A stretch of DNA of 64,000 nt from assembly GCA_951799445.1 (NCBI GenBank), contig OX637295.1:25420001-25484000 (forward strand). The letters run 5' to 3'. Every line of letters begins with the position of its first letter. Position 1 is the first letter of the stretch. This DNA is from Pseudisothecium myosuroides (Eukaryota > Streptophyta > Bryopsida > Hypnales > Lembophyllaceae). The notes beneath the pieces are model-generated. The model was given only the letters and a program-made list of their open reading frames with translations. It had not been told where the DNA came from and did no database searches. Shown piece after piece: positions 46,358-58,421 of the stretch. Both the position numbers and the translations under genes were made by a program.

Positions 46358-47085
46358 AACATTTATTCATGTTCTAAAAGTTGCAACCATAAAGCTCCAC
46401 AATCTCTCTAAGCACAATCCGGAATTTCTTGGAAAACACCACAAAAAAGGGAATGGTAGAAATGAACTCAATACTGCCTAAATAAAGAAGCAGACATGAT
46501 TCAGTACAAGCGCAAACACAGGCATGTCAAATGGCGCGTCACTGCCCCAAACCCTAAAAGCGTCTCTGAAACCCTAAACATTACCACGACTAGTTGTCAC
46601 TCAGATTCTAACCACCGTCCATCAATATCATCAACCAATTTTGAATCACACTACCTCGTCAAGATGAGACGATCATGATCCACGAATGTGCAAACTGAGT
46701 TAAAAACGAACTCAAAGGCCCATCAACATTTATGTATGCTCTGAAAGAGTTGCGACAATTCAGCTCCACAATCTCTCTCGACTGGACGGCACAAACCGCA
46801 ATTTCTTAAAAAAGCGCCACGAAAAGAGAAATGGCACAAATCAGTTCAATACTGCCTCAATAAAGTAGCAGCCATGGATTCTGTACAAGCTCAAACACTA
46901 GCATGTCAAAGCCACTGCATCATACGACCACGGCCTCAAACCCTAAAGCTTCCCTGAAACCCTAAGCATCATCATCATTTGCTGTCTACCAAATTCTGAT
47001 CCCCACGCATCAATATCAGCGACCAATACGACCTCATCAAGACGGAAAATCCGAGAGGCGTTCAAGCTCCACGACCGTGCAAAAA
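46358..47085. repeat. Direct duplication of about 350 bp downstream of TOM9
   Basis: 46358-46695 and 46726-47085 share AACATTTAT, CAGCTCCACAATCTCTCT, TCAATACTGCCT.AATAAAG, CATGTCAAA, AAACCCTAAA and a CATCAATATCA..CAACCAAT stretch in order. It begins about 40 bp past the TOM9 stop, probably in its 3' UTR. Confidence 0.65.
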
Positions 47086-47127
47086 TGCGTTCCAATGCGA
47101 TGAAAAACGAAGATCCAAGCCTCATCA

Positions 47128-47469
47128 TCACTTGACGGCTGGCGCTCCAGGCAGAGGGGGAGCTCCCAGAAGCCCTGCTTGCTGGCTCTCCATATCCACC
47201 ATCTGCTGCTCCCGGTCCATCTCAATGATCAACGGCACCACCAAAATCAAGAACGTCGTGCCGGCGATCCACGCCGCTTTCCCAGTGCTCCACAGCAGCT
47301 TCTGGCTGAACCGGGAAGTGTTGGACGCCGCCCTGCGCGCCTTCTCCGTGATACTAGAACCCGACACATTGAAACTCATGCCGCGACCCCATCCCTTCCC
47401 TGCGCCTGTGCCCGCACCCGCACCCGCACCCGCACCGCCCTTCGAAACTGCAGCGCTTGGGGGCGCCAT
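47128..47469 (-). CDS. TOM9: TOM9 (plant TOM22), mitochondrial outer membrane import subunit
   Basis: TOM9 is the short plant version of TOM22, a tail-anchored part of the TOM complex that receives precursors entering mitochondria. Starting at the ATG at 47469 (rc context GCGATGGCG) the protein has 113 residues. Layout: Gly/Ala-rich cytosolic head with a GAGAGAGAG stretch (about 12-30), basic helix TEKARRAASN (41-50) then TSRFSQKLLWSTGK, membrane segment AAWIAGTTFLILVVPLII (65-82), then acidic EMDREQQMVDMESQQ and a Pro-rich end. The STGKAAWIAGTTFLILVVPL block is hallmark TOM9. An upstream in-frame GTG would add 28 residues but is not a plausible start. The Gly-rich head is longer than in flowering plants. 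Single exon. Confidence 0.92.
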   Translation of the reverse strand: MAPPSAAVSKGGAGAGAGAGTGAGKGWGRGMSFNVSGSSITEKARRAASNTSRFSQKLLWSTGKAAWIAGTTFLILVVPLIIEMDREQQMVDMESQQAGLLGAPPLPGAPAVK

Positions 47470-47699
47470 CGCGGAAACGCGCCTCTCTCCCTCGAAGCGC
47501 AATGCCCCTCTACCTAATCTTCGAATCGTTGGAACCGCAAAGATCTGGGACACAAGTCACAACAAGCACAAATCGGTCTGGAAAGATAGAGCGACTTTGA
47601 AATCTGGACAAGCACACTCATCCCGCCCTGCTCACGACGAGTGCAGAATGCCGGAGGGCGCTAGCAGAGACTACAGTGCCATACCCTAGAAGCCCCGAA

Positions 47700-49680
47700 C
47701 CGACGTGGCAGTACAGTAATGGATAGTTCCCATTGCGCTCTCATGAACGTTCTCAGTGTTCTCTTTGGATTGTGTTATTCTACTGACACGTGGCAGGCCT
47801 GCTTCAAAGGGATTTCAGGGAGCAAAAAACTTCAACCTGGAGAAAAATTAATTCTAGAGAATATTTGGTGATTTTAAAATCCCTCCGTCTTTGTGGATGA
47901 AGTACCCAAATTGCTATAAAATCTTGGGATATTTCATGACTATTGCTATAAAATCTTAGGATGATTGTAGAGTTATTGCAATAGTCATGAAATATCTCCC
48001 ATGTGGATGGTCATGTCTCTTATCCCCTACTTAAGTAAAGTATTGCGTTCTCTCCCACTTTCAAATGTTGAATGGATTGAAAATTACAGTGTTAATGTTA
48101 ATATTTATAATAATAGAATCATCTATTATGTAACACATTTATATTGACAACTTGATGCCTATGTTAATTTTTATTAAAATTTATGTCATTGTCAACAAAG
48201 AATGCACAACGATGCTAGCACATGAGCACAAAGATGTGAGCCTAAGAGCCTTGAATCTAATTGTAGGTATGTACCTACAATCATTTGAAGGTGTTTATAA
48301 CATCGGTACCTGTAACATCGGTATCCTATAACATAAAAAGAATTTATAACATAAGTACCTATAATCATAAAGATGTCTATAATATATATATACTCATGGA
48401 CTCATAGATTCATAGATTCTAGTACACACATAGTAGCAATTCCCAAGGAATGCATACCAAAGTCATGGGATAAACTACAAGAACTTAATAGACCCCTCAA
48501 CACAAAACATAAGTTTCTACACATTCATTTTTAATCCTTAAAAGGACAATGGTACTTGCATTGGGATTTCAAATATGGAGTATACAATTGTCAAAATCAC
48601 CAAAATTCACTATTTAGTCAAAGATTATTGTTGCTTTGTAATGTATTTCAAGGTTCTTGTAACCAAATGAATGTTGAATTTCTAATGAGGTTGAATACTG
48701 GTGTGAATTTATAGACAATAATTCTTGACCATCTAGGAGATCATAAGCCTCAAATTTGACATATTTTATTTTTTGATTTAATGGCAAAAAAAAAGCAATG
48801 TGGCTTGGCTTGAATTGCATCAAAAGCTTTTTCTTTTCTTTTCCTAATTGGATTGTAATCCTTGGTTTCAAGGATAGGACAATACTTAGAACAATTCTAC
48901 AAATTAGCAACTCGCAAATCATGTTGGAAATGATTCATTTACTCAAAAAGAAACAATTAATTTCAAATTTTTATTTATTTTGGCTACTATGGCTTGGAAA
49001 TCCCAATTTAGATTAATGTCTTGCAAATTAAAACAATAGACATGTGGATACCAATATAATATATACGATTTCAAAAAAATTGAAAAAATATAATCTCTAA
49101 TTTGCAGCTTTGTCTATCTAATCACAATTCCCAAGATTGAAACATGAGATGGGTTCTACCAAATCACGGGACCTAGTCACTATGCTTCTCCTACCCACGC
49201 AAGGATCATGATTGTTATCCCGAGAACGAGAAGATTGAGATGTAGGATTGTATTAAGGTAGGAGGTTGTAAAATGGAGCGGGCATTAAAAGCAAACATGA
49301 CTTAGAGGTACATTTTGCTTTCTTCAATGTACCACCTATGCACATTTCAAGAGGTGGTCGCTTTTGATGACCACAAATGATCACTTTTTTCCAACTACAA
49401 AAATTTGCAACTAATCCTAGAAAGTTCCAAAAAATATGAAACGACTTGGGTTAGATGCCAATTCCTCTTGTCTTTCAAGGAAAATTCACTGAAAAATATT
49501 TTGAGGCATTTCACCTCTCCAAAATTCAGTTCAGCTCTTAAATGAGCGATTTCGGGACCTCCTACCTTAGCACTGATGGCGGATTCCAATTCTTATCACA
49601 GGCAATGGAGTGCTTTGCTGTCCCATTGAAATATAGAGTCTTGGTAGAGGAAAAACAAAGAGGGAATATAGATATTTCTA
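47700..49680. other. AT-rich intergenic DNA
   Basis: Upstream region of TOM9, then low-GC DNA. A small inverted repeat (GATATTTCATGACTATTGC and its complement, about 47930-48000) and a worn TTAA end (TTAATCCTTAAAAGGACAAT at 48531) are the only structures seen. Confidence 0.4.
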
Positions 49681-49684
49681 TATT

Positions 49685-51480
49685 TTAATCGCTAAAGGTT
49701 TTTGACTATGATTTCACTCAAAACACTCTATGATTTCTTATAGAAGTACCAAATTTTAGGAAAAAAAAAATTGGACATATATAACTGTGGGATCTAGGGG
49801 TACACTGGTTTGAAAACATGTGGCATAAATTTCAGAAATTTTCACTGTGTAGATTACAAGATATTAGAGTTCGAATTGATAATAATCATTTTTTTGGCCT
49901 TGCAAAAAACTAAGCAGCTGCACTTTACAAGGTCACATTTTTATGAAAAAATGTCCAAAATGGTGGTGATTTTTTTGGATTCCTTCTTCAAAGCAAATTG
50001 ACTACATGCTTTAAAATTTCTAGATCATTTGGAATTGTACAACATATAGGAAAAAAATAGTAAATAGAAAGAAATAGAGAATGATTCAAAATACTAAATT
50101 GTGAAGAATTTAGTTAAGGAATTGAAAAATGTCATCACAATGGTTGTAATGTTGTAATAAATAATCTACATCCTATGATTTACTTTATTTTTTAAAACAT
50201 TGAAAAAGAGTTAGACAAAGGACTTCAAAGTTTATTTTAGAATAGAGAATCCATAATTGCCTGCAAACTAAAACTCCTCATAACTTTCACCTCATTAACC
50301 CCTAAAGGCCCAAAGTCCCCTCGGGGGACACTTGGGATTTCGGGCAGGCTCGTGCGACCTGAAATTTCGACCTGATTTTTTGAAACTTTTTTTGAAGATA
50401 GGAAATCACACTAGCTTTCCAAAAATATAATTTTTTTTTTCAATCGGTGCCCGGAAAAAAAAGTTATGCCGCCCGAAGTCAAAAAAGCAGTTCGCCGGGC
50501 AGAAAAAAAAAAACTTTAAAAAATTGAATTTTTTTTTTTTGGATTTTTTTCTCAAAGATCATGTTTTTGTCTATATTTGAAGCTTTGATTCATTCTAATT
50601 GGACTCAGAATGAGAAAGTTATGGACAATCTTGTTTTTCAGGCAATCTAAGTGTCTTCTTCAAAAAACAACTTATAAAATTCATTTTTGAATGCAATTTT
50701 CGAAATTTTTCAAGTTTTTTTTTTTGAAAAGGTTAAGTTTGTTTGCAAGAACAATCCCACCGTTGGGATTATGGTTTTTTAATTCCATCTAAGAGCTATT
50801 GAAGATTTAGTGTTTTGTTCAATTTTGGACCTACTTCTACTTAACAATTTTTTTATATGTGAAAATCAAGTTTTGACATTCTGAAATTTTTTTGCCCAAC
50901 TCTCAACGCAAATGTTCAACATAAATTTTTTTAACTTTATGGTGTGTAGTGCAAAAAAAATCCACAAATGGCCGTCAAAGTCATCTGAAATTGCAATCCA
51001 GAGTTCAAAAAAACTTCTTTTTCCAACTTCAAACGCTAATATCTTCCAATCCGTACGGTCAAACTTCATGAAATTTTTACCACATGATTTGAGACAAGTG
51101 AAGTGCAAGATCCTATGGTTAGATTCTAAAAAAAAGTTTTTTTTTGGTTTAGGGAGTGATCGCAGCAGAAATGGCAGTTTTCAGTGGTTTCGGAGCCAGA
51201 AAATGCCTTGGGCCTTTAGGGGTTAATCAAAATGGAATGATTCAAAGCTTTCTATGTATATACAAATCTAGAAAACCAATTTCAAATTTTTATATTTGAA
51301 AAAAGTGATTTTTTAAGAATTTTTTGAGTTGCCCGCCGAGTAATGAAAATAACATATCATACAATAACTATTTAACCATGTAGTCAAATGTTATGAAAAT
51401 TGTTGAGCCAAAACCTCATCTACATGTTGTGGGAAAATTTCAAAGGAAAAAAAAATTGTTTGTAGTGAGCTATTCAAAAT
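49685..51480. mobile_element. Old repeat related to 17450-18670, split by a MITE
   Basis: It starts TTAATCGCTAAAGG at 49685 and follows the 17450 element (AACCGTAGGATC-like, TCATTTTTTTGGCC, GGCAGCTG, TTTAAAATTTCTAGATCATTTGG, AAAACCAATTTCAAATTTTT). It is interrupted by the clean MITE at 50295-51226. The right end is unclear, near 51400-51500. Confidence 0.55.
50295..51226 (+). mobile_element. piggyBac-type MITE, copy 5, nested
   Basis: Left TTAACCCCTAAAGGCCCAAA, right GGGCCTTTAGGGGTTAA, TTAA on both sides, 932 bp. The subterminal palindrome (GTCCCCTCGGGGGAC) is present. The insertion interrupts a repeat whose unbroken form (CTCATAACTTTTGACTCATC continuing into AATGGAATGATT) is at about 18350-18385, so the empty site is visible. 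Confidence 0.87.
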
Positions 51481-51523
51481 TGTTTTGTTGCCAAAAACAT
51501 AGTTTGGTACTTAGCTAAGTTAA

Positions 51524-52249
51524 TACTCCCTCTGTCTCACTAAAAACCTCCAAATCAGGCATAGTTCGCATCCCACTAAAAAACTCCATTTATTCATTTC
51601 AACCACCTAATAAGCGTTGCTTGTTTTGAATGATAGCTTGGGGGCAATTTTTGCATAGATTTGAAATCCAATCTAACATACTGCAATCTCTATTCCCAGA
51701 TCATGAATTTCTGATCCAAAGCGGCAATTCATGAAGCCGTAGTTCGTGAATCAAAAAGTGATGAAATAGTGAATTCAAAAGCTAGCAATTCCTGGATCCA
51801 AAGCGGTAATTTGTGATCGAATCAAAAAGCGATGAAATTTGTGGATCAGGAAGCGGCAAGTTTGTGGATCCAAAGCTTGCGATTTGTGACTTTTAAAGAC
51901 GGACTTGAGTCAATTGACTGTGAATCAAGTTCCTTCCATTCTATTCAAACTAGCTATTCTGAAATTTTGAAGACTGACTTGCCGACTTGCAATCTGCCTG
52001 TGCACTAGGTTTCTTGAAAACTCACAGTTCATGAACTACCGGCAACATTCTCAAACTGTACTAAAATATGATAGAAACCTCATGGATTTTTGTTACTTAA
52101 ATTACAACGCCTTAGCTGCAAATTTGGCATAAATATGAGAAATGGGTTACTACTTCTTGAATGCATGTATTTTTGGTAAAAAGAGTAAAAATATAGTTAA
52201 TTCCTCTTGGGAAAGAAATTTGGAGGTTTTTAGTGGGACAGAGGGAGTA
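51524..52249. mobile_element. Stowaway-type (Tc1/mariner) MITE
   Basis: TACTCCCTCTGTCTCACTAA at the left and TTAGTGGGACAGAGGGAGTA at the right form an inverted repeat of about 28 bp with few mismatches, ending in the TA duplication. The CTCCCTCYGTC tip is the known Stowaway signature. About 722 bp between the TAs, long for a Stowaway. The interior has repeated GATCCAAAGC and AAAAAGYGATGAAAT motifs and no transposase. Confidence 0.88.
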
Positions 52250-52509
52250 CACAACTTGATGAGAATGGTGAATATGGATACAGGATATGGTTGTTAATTC
52301 CACATCAATTGTAATCTAGCATGTTCAAAAACAATACACGTATGGGAATGAAAAATTTATTTATAACAATTCACTCACTTATTGAGGTCAGGGTGAATTG
52401 GCCCCCTCGCTCGGCCTCCCAAATCATTCCAGGGATGCATGTGAAAAAAAAGCCCCCTATTTTGAGCCGTCTCTAGGATATGTTCTAGACCCAGATGCAA
52501 ATTCACTCA

Positions 52510-55500
52510 CTATGCCCTGAAAAAGCGAACCCCAGCAGAATGACAATAAGGACACGGGAAAGTATTACAAATATGTGGGTATCTGCTAGACCCAGATGCA
52601 AATTTCTTCGTTTCCTCCATTTTCTTCTTTTCCTCCTCCCATTTCTCCATTTTCTCCTCCATTTTCTTCTTTTTCTCCTCCATTTCTTTCTCTTCGTCTT
52701 GCATGATTTTTCTAACTACCAGAATTTCATGTCGAATGGATGCATCATTGGGAGAAAGGTGGCTAACTTCATATAAGTCCAGCAGAGCTCCTTTGAAGTC
52801 TTTCAATTTCTTCTTCAATGCACTTCTCAGACTCAAAATGAGTGCATTATCTGGTGAAACGAAATTTGCTGCATTCAAATCTTTCAAAGCTCCTTCCAAA
52901 TTTCCAAGTTTTTCTCTTGTTTGAGATCTTTGGATAAGAAGCCATGAATCATCTGAGATAACTTCCATTGCAGCATCCAAATCCTTCAAGGCTCCTGCAT
53001 AGTCCTCAAGCATGTGCTTTACTTTGCCTCTTTTCTTCAGAGTCACTGCATCACTCGGATGGAGAACATCCATTTCGTCCAGATCTGCCAAGCATCCTTC
53101 GAAGTCTTGCACTTGAAATTTGACTTCACATCTCAAACTGAGAGCGTTGACGTCATCAGGGAATTCCTCAATTGTTTTGTCCAATTCGTGCAGTGCTTGT
53201 GCATAATTTTCAGGAGAAAAAGACTCCAACCCCTTGAAAAACAAACATACCAATTGAAATTATTGGTAAAACTCAATGCCAACACATTTCAACTGTTGCT
53301 TAAGGTTTAGTGATTATATCTCCAAAATGACAAAACTTATGATTCATATAGTTAAGTATATCAAACCTGTTCCATGGCAATGCTTGCTGGTGGCTCCACT
53401 TCTTTGTCGTTTCTGCAAAGTGAAAGACGAAACATGCACACTTTGAGGACTGGGTCCATTGAGCTACATTCACAAAATTATTTTGTCATTGTATAATTGG
53501 TGCCAAAAAATTGATCTAGAATACGGATGAAATTTCATTGAACCATGTTAGTGTTTCATACTACCTTCTACCACCCAAAGGTCCCTGTGTAAAACTTGGA
53601 TGAGCCTTGCTTAAATACAATTATAGTTTTCAAACTATTCATTTTTTGGATATGATAAACTAAGAAACTCAACCGAAGAAATTCAACCTTGACAAGCTTA
53701 GTTCTATTTTGTAATAATTATTAGAAAAATCCAGAAAATTCATAAATTACTGCAATTGCTAGCTCCCTGACTAACAATACAACGTACACAAGATTGTCTG
53801 TTTTTCACTTGTCTTACAACTCAAAAGGGTATTAGAACTGACTTAAGAACTGACTTTAGAAATGATGTTCAAGCATATGCCAAAGAAGTTGATCTTTAAG
53901 GAGCTACATGTTTTCATCACATCAAACCAAAATAAAATTTACTAAAAGACTTTCACATCTCTTCACAACATGACGTTGAAATATAATCATATTAAACATA
54001 CTGATATCAACATCAATGATGAATTTAACATCCACAGTAGTGCATACACAAAAAATGAAGGAATGAGTTACCTTGTGATTGAGGGTACCATGGATTGAAA
54101 ATTTTGGGTTATGATAACATTGGTCTCCAACATTAAGGAGGACCTGAACTCTAAGAGAATGTCATAAATCTCTTCAAAGCTTGGTCGAAGATCAGCCTTC
54201 GCATGCCAACAATTTTCAATCAAAGTTCTCAGTTGCATTGGGCAATCTTCCGGAAGATCCGGTCGATGCCCATCTTCTATTATCATCCTGTGCAATTCTG
54301 TAGTGCCAACCATAGAATCTTCAAATGGAATCTCCCCAGTAAGTGCCTCAAAACAAATCATTGCGAAGCTATATATGTCAGCTCTCCTTGGCTTGATCTC
54401 TGCATCGCCTTTTAGTACTTCAGGTGCCCTCCAAACACGAGTACCAACCTTGCGTGTGACTGGTATCGGACTTGAATTTGCAGGGTCAAACAATTTCACC
54501 AACCCAAAGTCGGCCACCTTCACAGTCAAATCACCAGTCGACAAAGATGTTTGTGGCCCTTTTGTTTGGGTTACAAGTATGTTCATGCTCTTCAAATCTC
54601 GATGTGCAAATCCGTTCTTGTGTATATACATCATACCCTTCGCAATTTGCAAAAGAATCTCCACTAGTTCGTCCAAATCAAAAGGCCGTCCATTTCGACT
54701 CTTACGTCGTTCACAGAGAAGGTCGTATAAACTCCCATCCATCAATTCCATCACCAAGCACTGATGCTTCTCGTCTTGGTAACAACAATAAAGCTTTACA
54801 GTGTTGGGATGACTCAGCATTGCCAAAATCCCGGCCTCTCTCAAAAAAGTGTCACCATATTTTAGAATCTTCACAGCAGAAGGTATTCCCAACCACGAAG
54901 AGCTGAAAACCGACGCAGAACTCCCTTTATCCAAGGGCTCATACAGATATGGCTTGGGCAAGTTTATGTCCCCTAACAGGTTTTCCAGAGATGGCTTGCA
55001 TTTGCTATCTCCTTCCAGAATTTTTAGTCTTCCTCGGAGATATTTCGCTAAGGAGCGCTTTTCATCGTCCATACCTGTTCTTGACAAGAAATTGTCCAGT
55101 TTGTTAACCAAGCATTGCCTGTCCTGATGAATATCCACATCAGAAGGTAACTCAAGTTGTGGCATTGTCCATTGAGTCTGGTTTTCCTGATCTTGGTCTT
55201 TCAAGTTTGCAATTCGACCATGAACGCTATTTAAGCACCACCTCAGCTCAAGTATCAAGTCCTTGGTTTCTTCTTCACTGAATCCAACTGATAGTGTCTT
55301 CACCAACCAATCTTTGCTGCTACACTTCACCACAAATTTCTCAACCTCCGTCACACAGCGTCGAATCCTGTCCAGTAGTTGCCTGCATATAGGAATTGGT
55401 TTTGAGAAAAGACTGTCCTTGGTCCTTTCAAGGCAAGTCGCCAGACACCTGCACTGGTTTTGGCTCACCTGTAGTTCATGTTTCTCAACCAATGTAGTCA

Positions 55501-55543
55501 CCCTGTTGGTGGACAGCAAAATTGACCTCTGAATTTCAGCCAT
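52510..55543 (-). CDS. MLK-like (TKL) protein kinase with C-terminal TPR repeats
   Basis: Three coding exons, 55543-54072, 53412-53367 and 53232-52510, in matching phase give about 746 residues. Order: helical N-terminal region (about 1-135) reminiscent of the four-helix bundle of MLKL-type proteins; TKL-type kinase domain (about 200-470) with K225 in PSAVKILK, catalytic HRDLKSMN (D317), DFG at 345 and RAPEVL at 373-375; then about four TPR-like repeats (NYAQALHELDKTIEEFPDDV and following), a Glu/Lys coiled coil and a CPYC near the end. All key kinase residues are present, so it should be active, unlike MLKL pseudokinases. The ATG at 55543 is the first in frame after a likely acceptor (ATGCAG, about 55612), so a 5' non-coding or short coding exon may lie upstream. 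TPRs suggest a protein-binding role. Confidence 0.8.
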
Positions 55544-55619
55544 GATATAACGGCTTAAGAATCCTTGTGTGAAGTGCTCAAGATGAGGCCAGATCGATTG
55601 CAAAAGTCTGCATTAATGT

Positions 55620-57172
55620 GCTCACATGCAAACATCATGACATAGCAGTCCTGGAAACACCATTGAATCAGTGATGTGCAACCCTTGTGCAACCTCTCTT
55701 GTATTCGTTAATGTCGTTAAACCCTTCTTGTCTTCGTAATTACCACTTGGAAACATATAGATTTATGTATCTATGTGCTATGACGTCAATTCTGGGACTT
55801 GAACGCTGAATCCGGAACCTACACAGAAGTCAAAGTTAGAAAACCAGGTAAGGCAGACTCAGTATTTCTGAATTCCTCAAGAGGCCACAAAAAATTGCTG
55901 GAGCATATTTCCACAGCTCATCCAAAAAAATCTGAGAGAAGTCAAGAAAGTCATCAAAAGAATTCTTGAAAATCGTTCTTGAAGTGCTCACAAAACTAAA
56001 CTGCCAAAGACAGTTAAAGCTAAGAAGCACTGAGGTTCTTGAAGTACAAAGCCAAAAATACAGTACTCTCCACTTGTATATCCCTATTACATAGATTACC
56101 AGTATCAGGTTACCGGAACTACGTGTGCAGCAAGCCTAAGCCCGGGTTATGATAGGATGTACACATAAAAAGCAAGAGAATACTTACAAATTGAGCGGTG
56201 TTCGAGGTGATTTTGTTTCCACCTACAATTGATCCGCAACCAGAACATATGAAAGTCACATTTCCTTGCTAGAAGTAGTTGAAAACAGCGCGATTCCTTC
56301 CGTGCTCCTTAAACACCCCTGTCGGCGCCGACATAGCAAAGCAAATAGTCAACTGACGAAGTCCACTTCACCGCTCAGCCACTCCTTCGCGACATGCGCC
56401 ACTCTTTAAAAGCCAACACGCAACCTCTACCAGACGAAATGATTAAAATGCGGCACTAGCTTGCTCACCTTTTGCGGAAGTTCAGCCACTTCATTTGTCT
56501 TAAAGACCGAGAACTCCAACGCCAGATTGCGACCTCTAGCTAAGAGCACCTGAGCTCCCAAGACCTTTTTCCGTCGTGTTAACTCGGTCTCTTTGCGCAG
56601 AGGACTCTACCTCAGCAGAGCGCCGCGCTGAGGTCTTCGCGGCGCCGCACAGGAGCGGAAGGGTTTGGCAAGACGAGCCAACTTGACAAAGGCTCATGTG
56701 CTTGAGGGAGGGAGGCGTTCCTAACCCTAGCTGCGCGGGACCTCTCACCACTGAACATTGTTCACCAATGACGGAGGGTGTTCCCTGTGCATCCTTGAAT
56801 TAAATGGGACCCCTACAGTGAGCAAAATTGTCTTCTAAGGCTCCTCAGCCAACACCAATCCTTGAATTAAATGGTAAGTCCCTCCCAGGTACTGTATAAT
56901 ACCTTCCCAGCATGCGGAGGACCATTGTTTTACGGAGTACGGAGTACAATGTTATGCAAGCTCCTTCTTTACTATTGTAGAGAACTTCAGACCCTGCCTC
57001 CTCCTCCCAGATGCTGACGGCGTACGTCCTTTCGCTTGCATTCTGCATTTGGTCCTAGTGTAATTTAGTCCACCCTCTCCTCAATGTGAATCAAGTAACT
57101 GAAGCTCTCAAGCCTCTTTGTTCAAACAGATTGGGGCACGGGAAGTGGGATCGATATTTATGAAAGGTCCCA
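55620..57172. other. 5' region of the kinase and intergenic DNA
   Basis: Probable leader exon(s) and promoter of the kinase, then moderately GC-rich DNA up to the piggyBac left end. Contains an ACGGAGTACGGAGTAC doublet near 56934. No additional gene recognised. Confidence 0.4.
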
Positions 57173-57962
57173 TTAACCCCTCAGGGCCGGCTGCTCTCCT
57201 GCGTCGAACTGCCACGAGAAGCCCTGTTTTGGATTTTATTTTTCGAGGGCCTAGGGTTTGGAGAAGGCAAAATCGAACCGTACGGATGCAAAGTACACTG
57301 CTTCAACGGTCGGGGGAAATTTTTTGGAATTCAGGGATGTAGTGCCGGTACAGCATCGGTGAAGTGGAAGGCGCTGTCCCTGCATGCCAGAGATGGAACT
57401 TGGTTCGTACAATTTCTAAAAAACAAGCTGCGTAGAGTCAAAAATTGAAAACACGGAATTCACAGGAACATTGCTCTGTCCTGAAGGTGATAGACTTGGA
57501 ATTCCGGAGAAACGGACTACCATGTGTGGCAGACAACAATCCGAAGTCATGAAGGTTCCAGTGTACAGGAATCATAGGCAACTTAGATTATTTTTAGAAA
57601 AATGAGATTTTGGTTGTTTCGAAATCCTATCGTTGAAGTACTCCAGTTTAGGGTGATCAACTTCTCTATTTTTTATCTCAATCTATCTCCCAACACAAAA
57701 ACAGTTATAATTGTGCATCGGTGCACAGCATGTAAACGACCGGGTGGGGAACTGAAACGGATGTTTCATCGGGTCGGGCGATGTAGTGGCGCTGTGAACC
57801 CGGCTAACTACCAACAAAATCGCGCGGCATCTTGTACCCGATGAAGCATACGTGCCTCCTCTTCCCGCCAAAGTGAAGGCGGGACCGCAGTGTAGTGGCT
57901 ACTAGCTTGGCCCAGACTAACCGTCCACCTGTTGAACATATTCCAAAGCAACAGCATGTGAA

Positions 57963-58019
57963 CATCGAAGAAGGCTTGACCATCGAAGAAGGCTTGACCA
58001 TCGAAGAAGGCGTAAACAT
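57963..58019. repeat. Three 18-bp tandem repeats inside the piggyBac left arm
   Basis: ATCGAAGAAGGCTTGACC occurs twice in tandem, followed by a third copy ending GGCGTAAAC. Possible transposase-binding subterminal repeats, or chance expansion; no equivalent was noticed in the right arm. Confidence 0.6.
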
Positions 58020-58421
58020 CAGAGTGCATTTACAAATAAAAGAGTCTTACACCGAGCAAATACATGGCTCGCAAAATCAGCAGACGCGGGAAACAAAATC
58101 CACCACTGCGAAGTTCAAAGTTCGACTGAGTGGCACTACGGCGCTACTGCAAATATACTTTTCAAAGTGGAATTACAGGAACAAGGCTCCTCAAAATGGA
58201 ATCAGATGCACCTACAGCAAGACTTTGCTACAGTAATCTAGTTCCTACTTAGCCATGCGAGATATGTGAGTAACTCTGGGCTGTATTCTCCATCGAGCGG
58301 GCTGTCAAGCACTGCATCGGAGAAGTTGCTGCACTTCAGCGTCGGGTGCGGGGACAGAAGCTCCGCATTCAACTCCATGAAGATCGAGGGCTTGCCTGCA
58401 CAAGCAAACAGCAGATCGCCT

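Noticed and set aside
47470..47553. 28-residue N-terminal extension of TOM9
   Set aside because: It begins with GTG and no upstream ATG is in frame; TOM9 needs no presequence.
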